Numbered from the stretch's first letter, positions 33,825 through 43,389 are shown. The stretch is DNA of 64,000 nucleotides from Flavobacterium weaverense (GCF_003688495.1 NZ_REFH01000009.1:248001-312000); one strand, 5' to 3'. Program-made: numbers and translations. Notes: a model not told the origin generated them from the letters alone.

Positions 33825-34895
33825 ATGAAAAGTATAGAGATCCTAACGCAAGAATCTATTGCATTATTAAAATCGCTAATTGAAACACCTTCCTTTTCAA
33901 GTGAAGAAGATCAAACGGCCATTTTAATCGAAAATTGGTTCACACAAAATGATATTCCTTTCGAAAGAGAAAATAATAATGTTTGGGCTTTCAATAAGCA
34001 TTTTGATAAAAATAAACCTACGCTCTTACTAAATTCGCATCATGATACGGTAAAACCAAATCAAGGTTATACTAACGATCCTTTTAATGCATTTATTGAG
34101 AATGGAAAATTATTTGGCCTAGGAAGCAATGATGCTGGCGGTTGTTTGGTTTCTTTATTAGCTACTTTTGTCCATTTCTATCCTGCTGAAATTCTACCTT
34201 ATAATATTGTTATAGTAGCTTCCGCGGAAGAAGAAAGTAGCGGAAAAAAGGGCTTAAATAGTGTTTTAAAACATTTACCTGAACTCGACTGTGCCATTGT
34301 TGGAGAACCAACATTGATGCAATTAGCTGTGGCCGAAAAAGGATTACTAGTTCTAGATGTTATTGTAAAAGGAACTGCAAGTCATGCAGCTCACAATAAT
34401 CTAGACAATCCTATCTACAATGCAATTCCCGTAATTGAATGGTTCAACAGCTTTAAATTCGAGAGAATATCTGATGTTTTAGGTCCAGTTAAAATGACCG
34501 TAACCGCTATTAATGCTGGAAAACAACACAATGTAGTACCATCACAATGCGATTTAGTGATCGATATAAGAGTTAATGATTGCTATAATAATTCCGAAAT
34601 TTTAGAAACAGTAAGAAAGGATGTAAACGCTGAAGTAAATCCACGTTCAATGCACTTAAACGCTTCTTCAATTCCAGTGAATCATGGATTAGTTAAAGCA
34701 GGAATAGCTTTGGGAAGAACAACCTATGGCTCTCCCACCCTTTCAGATCAGTCTGTTTTAAGTTGCAAATCTTTAAAATTAGGACCTGGTGAAACGCTGC
34801 GTTCACATTCCGCTGACGAATTTATCTATATTAGCGAAATTGAGGAAGGTATTCAATTGTATATTAAAATATTGGAGGATTTCTTTAGGAGCTAA
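33825..34895 (+). CDS. argE: acylornithine/acylcitrulline deacylase (M20 family)
   Basis: 356 aa, M20 zinc peptidase fold. Metal and catalytic residues: H-H-D-T-V (LLNSHHDTV), GLGSNDAGG, ASAEEESSG with the general-base Glu, VGEPT, and the C-terminal LRSHSADEFI. In a pathway using N-acylornithine transcarbamylase the natural substrate is N-acyl-citrulline; this is inference from gene order (argF', argB, argE, argH). A TTTGTG repeat (33784-33817) precedes it. Confidence 0.9.
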   Translation: MKSIEILTQESIALLKSLIETPSFSSEEDQTAILIENWFTQNDIPFERENNNVWAFNKHFDKNKPTLLLNSHHDTVKPNQGYTNDPFNAFIENGKLFGLGSNDAGGCLVSLLATFVHFYPAEILPYNIVIVASAEEESSGKKGLNSVLKHLPELDCAIVGEPTLMQLAVAEKGLLVLDVIVKGTASHAAHNNLDNPIYNAIPVIEWFNSFKFERISDVLGPVKMTVTAINAGKQHNVVPSQCDLVIDIRVNDCYNNSEILETVRKDVNAEVNPRSMHLNASSIPVNHGLVKAGIALGRTTYGSPTLSDQSVLSCKSLKLGPGETLRSHSADEFIYISEIEEGIQLYIKILEDFFRS

Positions 34896-34966
34896 TCCCG
34901 CAATCCGCTGTATCTTTCCTTGCCTAAAGACGGCAAGCAAAGGATGCCGCTACTGTCGGGGCTAGG
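34895..34966 (-). repeat. dispersed repeat copy D between argE and argH
   Basis: Minus-strand reading: CCTAGCCCCGACAGTAGCGG, CATCCTTTGCTTGCC, a hairpin, then AAAGATACAGCGGATTGCGG. It aligns along its length with 60377-60453. Confidence 0.65.
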
Positions 34967-35057
34967 AAATATAGGAAATTAAGAGAATTCCAACTACTTT
35001 AGAAATTCGAGCAATTCAAAAAATAAAAACTTCGCGAATCTCTGAGTAATCTCCGAG

Positions 35058-35065
35058 TATCTTTG
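35058..35065 (+). promoter_or_regulatory. -7 box within a TTTGTG-type repeat upstream of argH
   Basis: TATCTTTG matches TAnnTTTG, 21 nt before the argH ATG. It may provide an internal promoter for argH. No spaced TTG is seen. Confidence 0.4.
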
Positions 35066-35086
35066 CGGAACAATAAAAATAAAACT

Positions 35087-36367
35087 ATGAAACTTTGGGA
35101 AAAAGGAATACCAACAGATAAACAAATCGAGCAATTCACTGTTGGAAATGATAGAGAACTAGATTTAGTTCTAGCAAAATACGATGCTTTAGGATCTATA
35201 GCACATGCTAAAATGTTAGGACAAATTGGTCTTTTAACAGAATCAGAAACACTTTCTTTAGTTTTAGCTTTAGAAGATATTATAATAGATGTTGAGAATG
35301 GTAATTTCGAAATAGAAGATAGTTTTGAAGACGTACATTCTAAAATCGAATATTTATTGACGACAAAACTTGGTGATGCTGGAAAAAAAATTCACACAGC
35401 TCGTTCCCGTAACGACCAAGTTTTAGTTGATGTGAATTTATATCTAAAAGACGTTGTAAAAGACTTTAAAAGTCAAGTAAAGACACTTTTTGATTTACTG
35501 ATGCAATCAGCTGAGAAACATCAGAATGTTTTATTACCGGGATATACGCATTTACAAATTGCAATGCCATCATCTTTTGGAATGTGGTTTTCCGCTTATG
35601 CCGAAACTTTGATTGATGATATAACGATGTTAAACGCAGCATTGAAAATCGTGGACCAAAATCCATTAGGTTCCGCTGCGGGATATGGAAGCTCCTTTCC
35701 TATCGATAGAACTTTTACAACTAAAGAATTAGATTTTGAAACCTTAAAATACAATTCAGTTGCGGCTCAAATGAGTCGAGGAAAGTCAGAAAAAACAGTT
35801 GCATTTGCAATGAGTAGCGTGGCAGCAACTTTGGCCAAATTCTCTATGGATGTGTGTTTGTACATGAGTCAGAATTTTGATTTTATCAGCCTACCAGCTC
35901 ATCTTACAACGGGTTCGAGCATAATGCCTCACAAGAAAAACCCAGATGTTTTTGAATTAATTCGTGGAAAATGCAATAAAATTCAAGCTTTGCCATACGA
36001 AATCACTTTAATAACTAATAATCTTCCAAGTGGCTATCACAGAGATTTACAACTATTGAAAGAAGGTTTATTTCCAGCTATTCAAAACCTAAAAGCTTGT
36101 TTGGATATTGCTATATTTTCGATAAAAGACATTACTGTTAAAGAAGGCATTTTAAACGATAAAAAATACGATTATTTGTTTACAGTGGATTCTTTAAATG
36201 AGATGGTTGTTGCTGGAATGCCTTTTAGAGATGCTTATAAAGCTGTTGCAGAACAATTGGAAAATGGTACATTTCAATCACCAAAAGAAACTAAGCACAC
36301 TCATGAAGGTAGTATTAATAATTTGTGTTTGAATGAAATTAAAGAAAAAATGAAAAGTGCTTACTAG
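35087..36367 (+). CDS. argH: argininosuccinate lyase
   Basis: 426 aa from ATG 35087; an in-frame TTG at 35063 lies within the repeat -7 box. It cleaves argininosuccinate to arginine and fumarate, the last step. The signature GSSIMPHKKNPDVFE is present, with THLQIAMPSSFG and ARSRNDQVLVDVNLY. Somewhat shorter than the usual 450-470 aa, as often in Bacteroidota. It is the last gene of the operon, followed by a terminator. Confidence 0.95.
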   Translation: MKLWEKGIPTDKQIEQFTVGNDRELDLVLAKYDALGSIAHAKMLGQIGLLTESETLSLVLALEDIIIDVENGNFEIEDSFEDVHSKIEYLLTTKLGDAGKKIHTARSRNDQVLVDVNLYLKDVVKDFKSQVKTLFDLLMQSAEKHQNVLLPGYTHLQIAMPSSFGMWFSAYAETLIDDITMLNAALKIVDQNPLGSAAGYGSSFPIDRTFTTKELDFETLKYNSVAAQMSRGKSEKTVAFAMSSVAATLAKFSMDVCLYMSQNFDFISLPAHLTTGSSIMPHKKNPDVFELIRGKCNKIQALPYEITLITNNLPSGYHRDLQLLKEGLFPAIQNLKACLDIAIFSIKDITVKEGILNDKKYDYLFTVDSLNEMVVAGMPFRDAYKAVAEQLENGTFQSPKETKHTHEGSINNLCLNEIKEKMKSAY

Positions 36368-36385
36368 TAGAATCTAAATACATTA

Positions 36386-36417
36386 GAGCGCATTGAGATT
36401 CTTAATGCGCTTTTTTA
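36386..36417 (+). terminator. terminator of the arginine operon
   Basis: AGCGCATT / AATGCGCT stem with a 9-nt loop and T6. Confidence 0.8.
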
Positions 36418-36431
36418 ATCTATAATTTACT

Positions 36432-36439
36432 TACATTTG
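36432..36439 (+). promoter_or_regulatory. -7 box before the DUF2157-type gene
   Basis: TACATTTG, 19 nt before the ATG at 36459. Confidence 0.4.
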
Positions 36440-36458
36440 GTTTACTAATCTAAGCTAA

Positions 36459-37448
36459 ATGGAAAATATTCATCAAAGGGCTACTCAAACTCTTTTTGAT
36501 AAACAGTTAATTACAGAAGAACAACATGAGCAAATTGTAAGCTATAGAAGCTTAAATATATTTTCTTTAAATGCAGAATTAAAAATTTTTCTTTACTTAT
36601 CTGTACTAATGTTCACTTCTGGAATTGGAATTTTAATTTATCAAAATATTGATACAATTGGTCATTCCATAATCATTTCATTAATTTCAATTGTTACTGT
36701 AATTTGTTATTACTTCAGTTTCAATAGAGCTCCCGAATTTAATAAAAGTCAGACTTATTTTGAAAGTCCGGTAATGGAATATATTGTCCTTACTGCTAAT
36801 TTACTCACTTGTATATTAATTGGTTATCTACAAATTCAATACAATACTTTTGGAACGCATTACGGTCTAGCAACAATTATCCCAACTACAATAGGATTGT
36901 TTTCTGGATATTATTTTGATAACAAGAACGTACTTTCCATTGCAATCACAGGATTAGCTGCTTACATAGGATTAACTGTTTCACCACAATCCCTTTTGCA
37001 AAATGAAATCTATAACACAGATTCTCTAAGTTACGCTGCTATTGGGTTAGGTGTAGTATTAATTTTGTGGAATTATTATAGTTCTATAATCAAACTCAAA
37101 ACACATTTCGCATTAATATTTTTAACTTTTGCACTTCATCTTATTAGTATTTCATGCATTAATACTATTATTGACAGTGATTACTATTTAGTGTTTTCTG
37201 CAATTTTGGGATTATCAACCTATTTTTTCTACATATCTAGTTACAAAATCAAGTCTATTTCTTTATTTATTTTCGCAGTTCTTTATGGCTTTATAGGATT
37301 AAATATTACGCTATTTAAAATTATTGACTATATGAATCTGACGGATATTTTTGAATTCATTTTGGTCCTTAGTCCATTTTATTTCATTGGAGCAATTATT
37401 CTGTTTATAATGATGATTAAAAAATTTAATTCCGAATTTAAAAAATGA
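36459..37448 (+). CDS. DUF2157-type multi-pass membrane protein
   Basis: 329 aa. A short helical cytoplasmic N-terminus with the pattern LFDKQLITEEQHEQIVSYR is followed by about nine or ten membrane segments from residue 42 on (the first is IFLYLSVLMFTSGIGILIYQ). The N-terminal helix-turn and membrane layout match DUF2157 proteins. Function unknown. Its stop overlaps the start of the next gene by 4 nt (ATGA), so the two products are probably made together and may form a complex. Confidence 0.75.
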   Translation: MENIHQRATQTLFDKQLITEEQHEQIVSYRSLNIFSLNAELKIFLYLSVLMFTSGIGILIYQNIDTIGHSIIISLISIVTVICYYFSFNRAPEFNKSQTYFESPVMEYIVLTANLLTCILIGYLQIQYNTFGTHYGLATIIPTTIGLFSGYYFDNKNVLSIAITGLAAYIGLTVSPQSLLQNEIYNTDSLSYAAIGLGVVLILWNYYSSIIKLKTHFALIFLTFALHLISISCINTIIDSDYYLVFSAILGLSTYFFYISSYKIKSISLFIFAVLYGFIGLNITLFKIIDYMNLTDIFEFILVLSPFYFIGAIILFIMMIKKFNSEFKK

Positions 37449-38608
37449 TAGCATTAGAAAAAATAAAAGTAGAAAATCAGCTGTTAGTTGAGGAATCACA
37501 CGCGCTTTATAAAGCTAGATTTATATCAGAAGAGCAATTTAAGATAGTTCAGAAGTCACATCCTACACCTAAAAAACAGAAAAACATTTTGCTCCGTCTT
37601 GGGTTTGCATTTTTAGGAATTCTCTTGTATTCTTCTATTTGCGGATTTATTTCACTTTTGGGATTATCTTTCATAGATGATAGCTTTGAAGTTTTCCTTT
37701 TTGTTTTTGCAGCTGTTGGTTTTGCTGGAGCAGAGTTTTTTGCAAAACAAAATTACTCTGAACAAGGATTAGACGATAGCTTTCTCATAGGTGCTCAGTT
37801 ACTTTTAGCAGGAGCGATAGCAACAGTCACTGATGGTTACGAAATGATCATAGCGTTATTTGCCACAATCGTTTCAGTACTAACGTATTTGAGATACATA
37901 AACCGAGCGTCACTTGTGATTTTTTGTATTGCAAGCACAGCTACTATTGCCTTCAGTTTATTTGAGATAGGAGTCATTGGTAAAAGTATTTTGCCGTTTG
38001 TTTTAATGATTTACGGAATCGGGCTTTATTTTATCTGCGATAAAATTGCCAGAAATTTACAATTCCCGTTTTATCAAAAAGGAATACTTTTAGTAAAATA
38101 TTTTGGTCTTATTTTATTTTACTTCTCTGGAAATTATTTAATAGTTCGTGAACTTTCAGTAGAATTGTTAGGAAGCGAAATTCCAACTAACTCTGATATT
38201 TCATTTGCCTGGTTTTTCCACGCTTTCACTTTTATAGTTCCCACTACGTATATATTTTATGGTGTAAAACTACTTGATCGCGCATTAGTGTGGATTGGTT
38301 TCTTGTGCTTTGTTTTTGCATTGTATACAGTAGACTTTTACTTTTTAGAAGTAGCAGCAGAAATATACTTAATTACAGCAGGATTACTTCTTTTCGCAAT
38401 AGCGTATTTTAGCATTAAAAAGTTAAAGGATAAAAAAGAAGGTATAACATTTCAACCAGATCGATTTATCAATTCAAGTGACTTTCTTCACACTGAAGCT
38501 TTAATTCTAACTTCTCAATTCGGCTTAAAGCCAGAAACGACAACAGACTCTCCTATGGAATTTGGAGGTGGAGGATTTAGTGGTGGAGGTTCTACTGGAG
38601 GTTACTAA
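37445..38608 (+). CDS. multi-pass membrane protein with Gly-rich C-terminus
   Basis: 387 aa, about ten membrane segments from residue 49. The N-terminal helical region (YKARFISEEQFKIVQ) repeats the pattern of the upstream protein, so the pair are distant paralogues. The C-terminus ends EFGGGGFSGGGSTGGY, a Gly/Ser tail like that of some TPM and DUF2207 membrane proteins. Overlaps the upstream gene. Role unknown. Confidence 0.72.
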   Translation: MIALEKIKVENQLLVEESHALYKARFISEEQFKIVQKSHPTPKKQKNILLRLGFAFLGILLYSSICGFISLLGLSFIDDSFEVFLFVFAAVGFAGAEFFAKQNYSEQGLDDSFLIGAQLLLAGAIATVTDGYEMIIALFATIVSVLTYLRYINRASLVIFCIASTATIAFSLFEIGVIGKSILPFVLMIYGIGLYFICDKIARNLQFPFYQKGILLVKYFGLILFYFSGNYLIVRELSVELLGSEIPTNSDISFAWFFHAFTFIVPTTYIFYGVKLLDRALVWIGFLCFVFALYTVDFYFLEVAAEIYLITAGLLLFAIAYFSIKKLKDKKEGITFQPDRFINSSDFLHTEALILTSQFGLKPETTTDSPMEFGGGGFSGGGSTGGY

Positions 38609-38669
38609 AAACAAAGAATCCACGAAGTCAATACAATTATTGTCATCGTGGATTGAATCATTATGGTAC

Positions 38670-39059
38670 TTAAAGTTTAGTTGCTAATGCTTCTGCATCT
38701 ATCTCGTTATGCGAAACATTGTAAACAGCTTTACCATCTTTAATTAAAATCAACTGAGGCGATTGATGTACTACACCAAAGCGAGTTGCAATTTCATTAG
38801 AAACATCGCGATGCGAAATTAAGTCTAAAAAATAAAGAGTAACTTTATCTGAGCTATTAAACTCGTTTTCAAACTGTTTTAGTGCCATCCTACTGATACT
38901 ACAACGGGTGCTGTGTTTAAAAATCGCAACCTGCTTTTCAGCTGATATTGAGCTAATTTCATTTAACTGACCCAAATCATTAAGTTCGATCCAATCAATT
39001 TTGCTTTCTTTTGCTCCACTGTCGTCTGAACTGCTAAAAATGTTTTTAAAAAAACTCAT
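38670..39059 (-). CDS. ytxJ: YtxJ-like bacilliredoxin-type protein
   Basis: 129 aa, thioredoxin fold. The redox motif is HSTRCSISRMAL with a single active Cys (CxxS), as in the YtxJ/DUF2847 family tied to bacillithiol systems. QSPQLILIKDG provides the cis-Pro block. Likely a cytosolic protein that removes bacillithiol from mixed disulfides; bacillithiol genes are not in view. Divergent from clpB. Confidence 0.88.
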   Translation of the reverse strand: MSFFKNIFSSSDDSGAKESKIDWIELNDLGQLNEISSISAEKQVAIFKHSTRCSISRMALKQFENEFNSSDKVTLYFLDLISHRDVSNEIATRFGVVHQSPQLILIKDGKAVYNVSHNEIDAEALATKL

Positions 39060-39063
39060 AATT

Positions 39064-39109
39064 GTCTTATTTTAAGACAGTTTGACATTTAAACATGATA
39101 AAAATCATG
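39064..39109. promoter_or_regulatory. two palindromes between ytxJ and clpB
   Basis: GTCTTA-TTT-TAAGAC (39064-39078), 5 nt from the ytxJ start, and CATGAT-AAAA-ATCATG (39094-39109), upstream of the clpB -7 box. Neither matches the CIRCE consensus. Candidate operators for a stress regulator. Confidence 0.4.
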
Positions 39110-39130
39110 AAAATTCTGTCAATTTGTCCG

Positions 39131-39138
39131 TATTTTTG
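39131..39138 (+). promoter_or_regulatory. -7 box of clpB
   Basis: TATTTTTG fits TAnnTTTG, 66 nt before the ATG; no well-spaced TTG. Confidence 0.45.
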
Positions 39139-39204
39139 TGATGGAATATAAATTGAATACTAAAATTCAAAGTTAGTAAAATAACAATTAAACTCTGTAA
39201 AATC

Positions 39205-41808
39205 ATGAACATAAATAAATTCACAATAAAATCTCAGGAAGCCATTCAGCTTTCACAACAATTGGCTCAAAGTCATGGCCAACAACAAATAGAAAATGAA
39301 CATATTTTTAAGGCAATCTTTGAAGTCGATGAAAATGTTGCTCCTTTTTTATTAAAAAAGCTGAATGTTAATGTGCCATTGTTTATACAAATATTAGAAA
39401 GTACTATTCAAAGTTTTCCAAAAGTTTCAGGTGGTGAAATAATGCTTTCACGCACTGCAAACACAACCTTAAATGATGCTGAAATTATTGCTCAGAAAAT
39501 GAATGATGAATTCGTTTCTATTGAACACTTAGTTTTAGCAATTTTTGATTCGAAAACAAAAGCGGCACAAATATTAAAAGATCAAGGAGTTACTGGAAAA
39601 GGTTTGAAAGCCGCTATCCAAGAATTGCGAAAAGGAGAAAGAGTGACTTCTGCATCGGCTGAGGAAACGTACAATTCCTTAAATAAATACGCTAAAAATC
39701 TGAATGAATTAGCACGCAATGGTAAACTTGATCCCGTTATTGGACGTGATGAAGAAATTCGTCGTGTTTTGCAAATCCTGACCCGTAGAACTAAGAACAA
39801 CCCTATGTTAGTGGGAGAACCTGGAGTAGGAAAAACTGCTATTGCTGAAGGTTTAGCACATAGAATTGTTGATGGTGATGTTCCTGATAATTTAAAGGAT
39901 AAAATAGTTTATTCTCTTGATATGGGGGCACTTATTGCTGGTGCCAAATTTAAAGGAGAATTTGAGGAAAGACTAAAAGCGGTTGTAAAAGAAGTAACAT
40001 CTTCAGAAGGTGATATCGTATTATTTATTGATGAAATTCACACGTTAGTTGGAGCTGGCGGTGGTGAAGGTGCTATGGATGCTGCTAATATTCTCAAACC
40101 TGCTTTAGCTCGTGGTGAACTTCGTGCTATTGGAGCAACAACATTAGACGAATATCAAAAATATTTTGAAAAAGATAAAGCTCTTGAAAGACGTTTCCAA
40201 AAAATAATTGTGGAAGAACCAGACACTGAAAGTGCTATTTCTATTTTGCGTGGAATTAAAGAAAAATACGAAACGCATCATAAAGTGCAAATTAAAGATG
40301 ACGCTATTATTGCTGCTGTAGAACTATCGCAAAGGTATATAACGAATCGTTTTCTTCCAGACAAAGCGATTGACTTGATGGACGAAGCCGCTTCAAAACT
40401 TCGTATGGAAATCAATTCAAAACCTGAAGAATTGGATGTTTTGGATCGAAAAGTAATGCAATTAGAAATCGAAATTGAAGCGATCAAAAGAGAAAAGGAC
40501 GAAAGCAAGCTTAAGATTTTAGGAATGGATTTAGCAAACCTGAAAGAAGATCGTAACGAAATCTACGCTAAATGGAAATCTGAAAAAGATGTAGTTGATA
40601 ATATTCAAGCTGTAAAAACAGAAATTGAAGATTTTAAATATGAAGCAGAACGTGCAGAACGTGATGGTGATTATGGAAAAGTAGCTGAAATTCGTTACGG
40701 AAAAATAAAAGAGGCACAAGAGCGGTTAGACATATTAGTTAAGGAATTACAAGAAAATCAATCTGGAACTTCATTGATAAAAGAGGAAGTGACTCGTGAG
40801 GATATTGCTGAAGTGGTAGCGAAATGGACTGGTATTCCAGTTATGAAAATGCTTCAAGGGGAACGTGAAAAACTACTAAAACTAGAAGATGAATTACATC
40901 AAAGAGTTGTAGGTCAAGAAGAAGCTATTGAAGCAGTAAGTGATGCAGTTCGCAGAAGTCGCGCTGGACTTCAAGATATGAAAAAACCTGTGGGAACTTT
41001 CCTTTTCTTGGGAACAACTGGAGTTGGAAAAACCGAATTGGCAAAAGCACTAGCCGAATATTTATTTGATGATGAAAATGCAATGACGCGAATTGATATG
41101 AGTGAATATCAAGAACGTCATAGCGTAAGCCGTTTAGTTGGTGCGCCTCCAGGATATGTTGGTTATGATGAAGGTGGACAATTAACTGAGGCAGTGCGAA
41201 GAAAACCGTACTCTGTTATTTTGTTAGATGAAATTGAAAAAGCGCATCCTGACACTTTTAATATATTATTGCAAGTATTAGATGAAGGACGTTTGACTGA
41301 TAACAAAGGAAGATTAGCAGATTTTAAAAACACAATAATTATAATGACTTCTAATATGGGAAGCCAAATTATTCAAGAGAAATTTGAAAATTTGAAAGGC
41401 GGTGTAGAAGCTGCGACCGAAGCTGCAAAGGTGGAAGTTTTAGCATTATTGAAACAAACCGTTCGACCGGAATTTATCAATCGTATTGATGAAATCGTAA
41501 TGTTCACGCCTTTAACTACCGAGAACATTGCAAAGATTGTTGGCTTACAATTGAAAAGTGTTACTAAAATGTTAGCACTACAGGGAATTACTATGGATGC
41601 AACGCCAGAAGCGATTGCCTACTTGACTGAGAAAGGTTACGATCCGCAATTCGGAGCTCGACCTGTTAAGAGAGTTATTCAGAGAGATGTTCTTAACGAA
41701 CTTTCGAAAGAAATTCTGGGTGGAAAAATAACTACGGATAGTATTGTTTTGATAGACGCTTTTGATGGAAAACTAGTTTTTAGAAATCAAACTGAGTTAG
41801 TTAATTAA
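39205..41808 (+). CDS. clpB: ATP-dependent disaggregase ClpB
   Basis: 867 aa, full length. The N domain (1-145) has two Clp repeats. The first AAA+ module has Walker A GEPGVGKT at 204-211, Walker B LFIDEIHTL and a sensor region. The coiled-coil middle domain spans about 405-525 and distinguishes ClpB from ClpA/ClpC. The second AAA+ module has GTTGVGKT at 603-610 and VILLDEIEKAHPD. Hexameric; works with DnaK to rescue aggregated proteins. Palindromes upstream suggest heat or stress control. Confidence 0.97.
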   Translation: MNINKFTIKSQEAIQLSQQLAQSHGQQQIENEHIFKAIFEVDENVAPFLLKKLNVNVPLFIQILESTIQSFPKVSGGEIMLSRTANTTLNDAEIIAQKMNDEFVSIEHLVLAIFDSKTKAAQILKDQGVTGKGLKAAIQELRKGERVTSASAEETYNSLNKYAKNLNELARNGKLDPVIGRDEEIRRVLQILTRRTKNNPMLVGEPGVGKTAIAEGLAHRIVDGDVPDNLKDKIVYSLDMGALIAGAKFKGEFEERLKAVVKEVTSSEGDIVLFIDEIHTLVGAGGGEGAMDAANILKPALARGELRAIGATTLDEYQKYFEKDKALERRFQKIIVEEPDTESAISILRGIKEKYETHHKVQIKDDAIIAAVELSQRYITNRFLPDKAIDLMDEAASKLRMEINSKPEELDVLDRKVMQLEIEIEAIKREKDESKLKILGMDLANLKEDRNEIYAKWKSEKDVVDNIQAVKTEIEDFKYEAERAERDGDYGKVAEIRYGKIKEAQERLDILVKELQENQSGTSLIKEEVTREDIAEVVAKWTGIPVMKMLQGEREKLLKLEDELHQRVVGQEEAIEAVSDAVRRSRAGLQDMKKPVGTFLFLGTTGVGKTELAKALAEYLFDDENAMTRIDMSEYQERHSVSRLVGAPPGYVGYDEGGQLTEAVRRKPYSVILLDEIEKAHPDTFNILLQVLDEGRLTDNKGRLADFKNTIIIMTSNMGSQIIQEKFENLKGGVEAATEAAKVEVLALLKQTVRPEFINRIDEIVMFTPLTTENIAKIVGLQLKSVTKMLALQGITMDATPEAIAYLTEKGYDPQFGARPVKRVIQRDVLNELSKEILGGKITTDSIVLIDAFDGKLVFRNQTELVN

Positions 41809-41822
41809 ATAAAAAAAAAAAA

Positions 41823-41887
41823 TGCCAAAGCGCTGAGCTTTGGCAAAGTTTTTCAAAATCGTCAGATGAAAGTCTGGCGATTTTTTT
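41823..41887 (+). terminator. two consecutive terminator hairpins after clpB
   Basis: TGCCAAAGC / GCTTTGGCA (41823-41846), then AAAATCGTCAGA / TCTGGCGATTTTT (41855-41887) with T7. The second also faces the minus-strand gene. Confidence 0.7.
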
Positions 41888-41908
41888 ATTTTAAGTAATA
41901 TTGTCTTC

Positions 41909-42190
41909 CTAAAATAATTTATGAATTCTATGGATTGGGATCATTACTCCCTGCTTCAATAAAACATTTTTATCTGTCACCGCCCACACAGTAGTATCGA
42001 CTACTTTTTTTGATTCAATATCTTCAAAGAAAATTTTGATTTTAGAATGCTCTAAATTACCTAGAGAAAGTGCTCTATTAATTTCACCTATTCGGGTTTT
42101 AATTTCGGTAACATCGTCAAGAACGTCTGTTGATGGAAATTTAAGAAGAGCGATATCTTCTTTATCTATGGAAATGAAATCTTCGGTCAT
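41909..42190 (-). CDS. conserved small protein, unknown function
   Basis: 93 aa with an ATG start. Acidic N-terminal half (FISIDKEDIALLKF) then beta-strand-like sequence ending in IPIHRIHKLF. No motif recognised. It stands alone, convergent to clpB. Confidence 0.6.
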   Translation of the reverse strand: MTEDFISIDKEDIALLKFPSTDVLDDVTEIKTRIGEINRALSLGNLEHSKIKIFFEDIESKKVVDTTVWAVTDKNVLLKQGVMIPIHRIHKLF

Positions 42191-42475
42191 AATTTAATAT
42201 TTTAATTAATTTTATTTTATCTGACAATTATAAAAATCATCGCTTTTTTTACACAATAATAACCTACAAAATTAAAGCTTACTTCCTTTCTTACTGCCAA
42301 TATTATATTAATTTAACAAATGAATAATTTAGCTTAATTCTACCGTAAAGCTACTTATTTAAAGGAAAAAAATATAAATTTTGTTAACTTTTTTTTCAGG
42401 CTATCTTCTTCCAAATACTGAGCTTAAAAAACTAAATAAAGCTATGCCTATTTTTTACTCATTATTAAATTCACT
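42191..42475. other. AT-rich intergenic region
   Basis: No gene, hairpin or repeat stands out. It must hold the promoter of the minus-strand 93-aa gene and the upstream part of the aguB promoter. Confidence 0.5.
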
Positions 42476-42483
42476 ATTTTTGC
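42476..42483 (+). promoter_or_regulatory. -7 box of aguB
   Basis: TATTTTTG, 16 nt before the ATG at 42500. Confidence 0.45.
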
Positions 42484-42499
42484 TGTTAAATTTTTAGTC

Positions 42500-43387
42500 A
42501 TGCCAAATAAGAAATACAAAATAGCAGTTATCCAACTGAACCTTAACGATATTGCTGAAAACAATTTAAAAAAATGTTTAAGTTGGGTTCGTGATGCAGC
42601 TAAACTTGGTGCCGAAGTTATTTCGTTGCCAGAACTTTACAGCAGTCATTATTTCTGCCAAAGTGAGGACGTAGACAATTTTGCATTAGCAGAACCATTG
42701 TATAGCACATCGTTTATTGCGTTCAGTGCATTAGCAAAAGAGTTGGGAGTAGTTATCATTGTACCTTTCTTCGAGAAAAGAATGGCTGGAATCTATCATA
42801 ATAGCGCTTACATTATCGATACTGATGGATCAGAAGCGGGATTATATAGAAAAATGCATATTCCAGATGACCCCCATTTCTACGAAAAATTTTACTTTAC
42901 TCCTGGAGATTTAGGATTTAAATCAATACCAACTCAGAAAGGAAAAATTGGAACTTTAATTTGTTGGGATCAGTGGTATCCAGAAGCTGCAAGAATTACA
43001 GCTCTTAAAGGTGCTGAAGTTTTATTTTATCCAACAGCAATTGGATGGCATCCCGGAGAAAAAGAGCAATATGGTGAAAACCAATATGGAGCTTGGATGA
43101 ATGTTATGAAGGGACACGCTGTTGCTAACGGTGTTTATGTTGCTGCTGCAAATAGAATTGGTTTAGAGCAATATTTACCAAATACAGATGGAATTCAGTT
43201 TTGGGGTGCTTCGTTTATTGCAGGTCCACAAGGCGAAATTTTGGCGCAAGCCTCACACGATAAAGAAGAGATTCTTATTGCCGAAGTTGATTTAGATCTG
43301 CAAGAAAATGTTCGTCAGAACTGGCCATTTTTTAGAGACAGACGAATTGACGCTTTTGAGGATATTACTAAAAGAGCAATAGATTAA
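42500..43387 (+). CDS. aguB: N-carbamoylputrescine amidohydrolase
   Basis: 295 aa, nitrilase superfamily. The catalytic triad is E45 (SLPELY), K118 (YRKMHIPDDP) and C155 (LICWDQWYPEAAR), the last block specific to N-carbamoylputrescine amidases. It releases putrescine, CO2 and ammonia. Two nt before the start of aguA, so they form an operon converting agmatine to putrescine. Confidence 0.94.
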   Translation: MPNKKYKIAVIQLNLNDIAENNLKKCLSWVRDAAKLGAEVISLPELYSSHYFCQSEDVDNFALAEPLYSTSFIAFSALAKELGVVIIVPFFEKRMAGIYHNSAYIIDTDGSEAGLYRKMHIPDDPHFYEKFYFTPGDLGFKSIPTQKGKIGTLICWDQWYPEAARITALKGAEVLFYPTAIGWHPGEKEQYGENQYGAWMNVMKGHAVANGVYVAAANRIGLEQYLPNTDGIQFWGASFIAGPQGEILAQASHDKEEILIAEVDLDLQENVRQNWPFFRDRRIDAFEDITKRAID

Positions 43388-43389
43388 TT

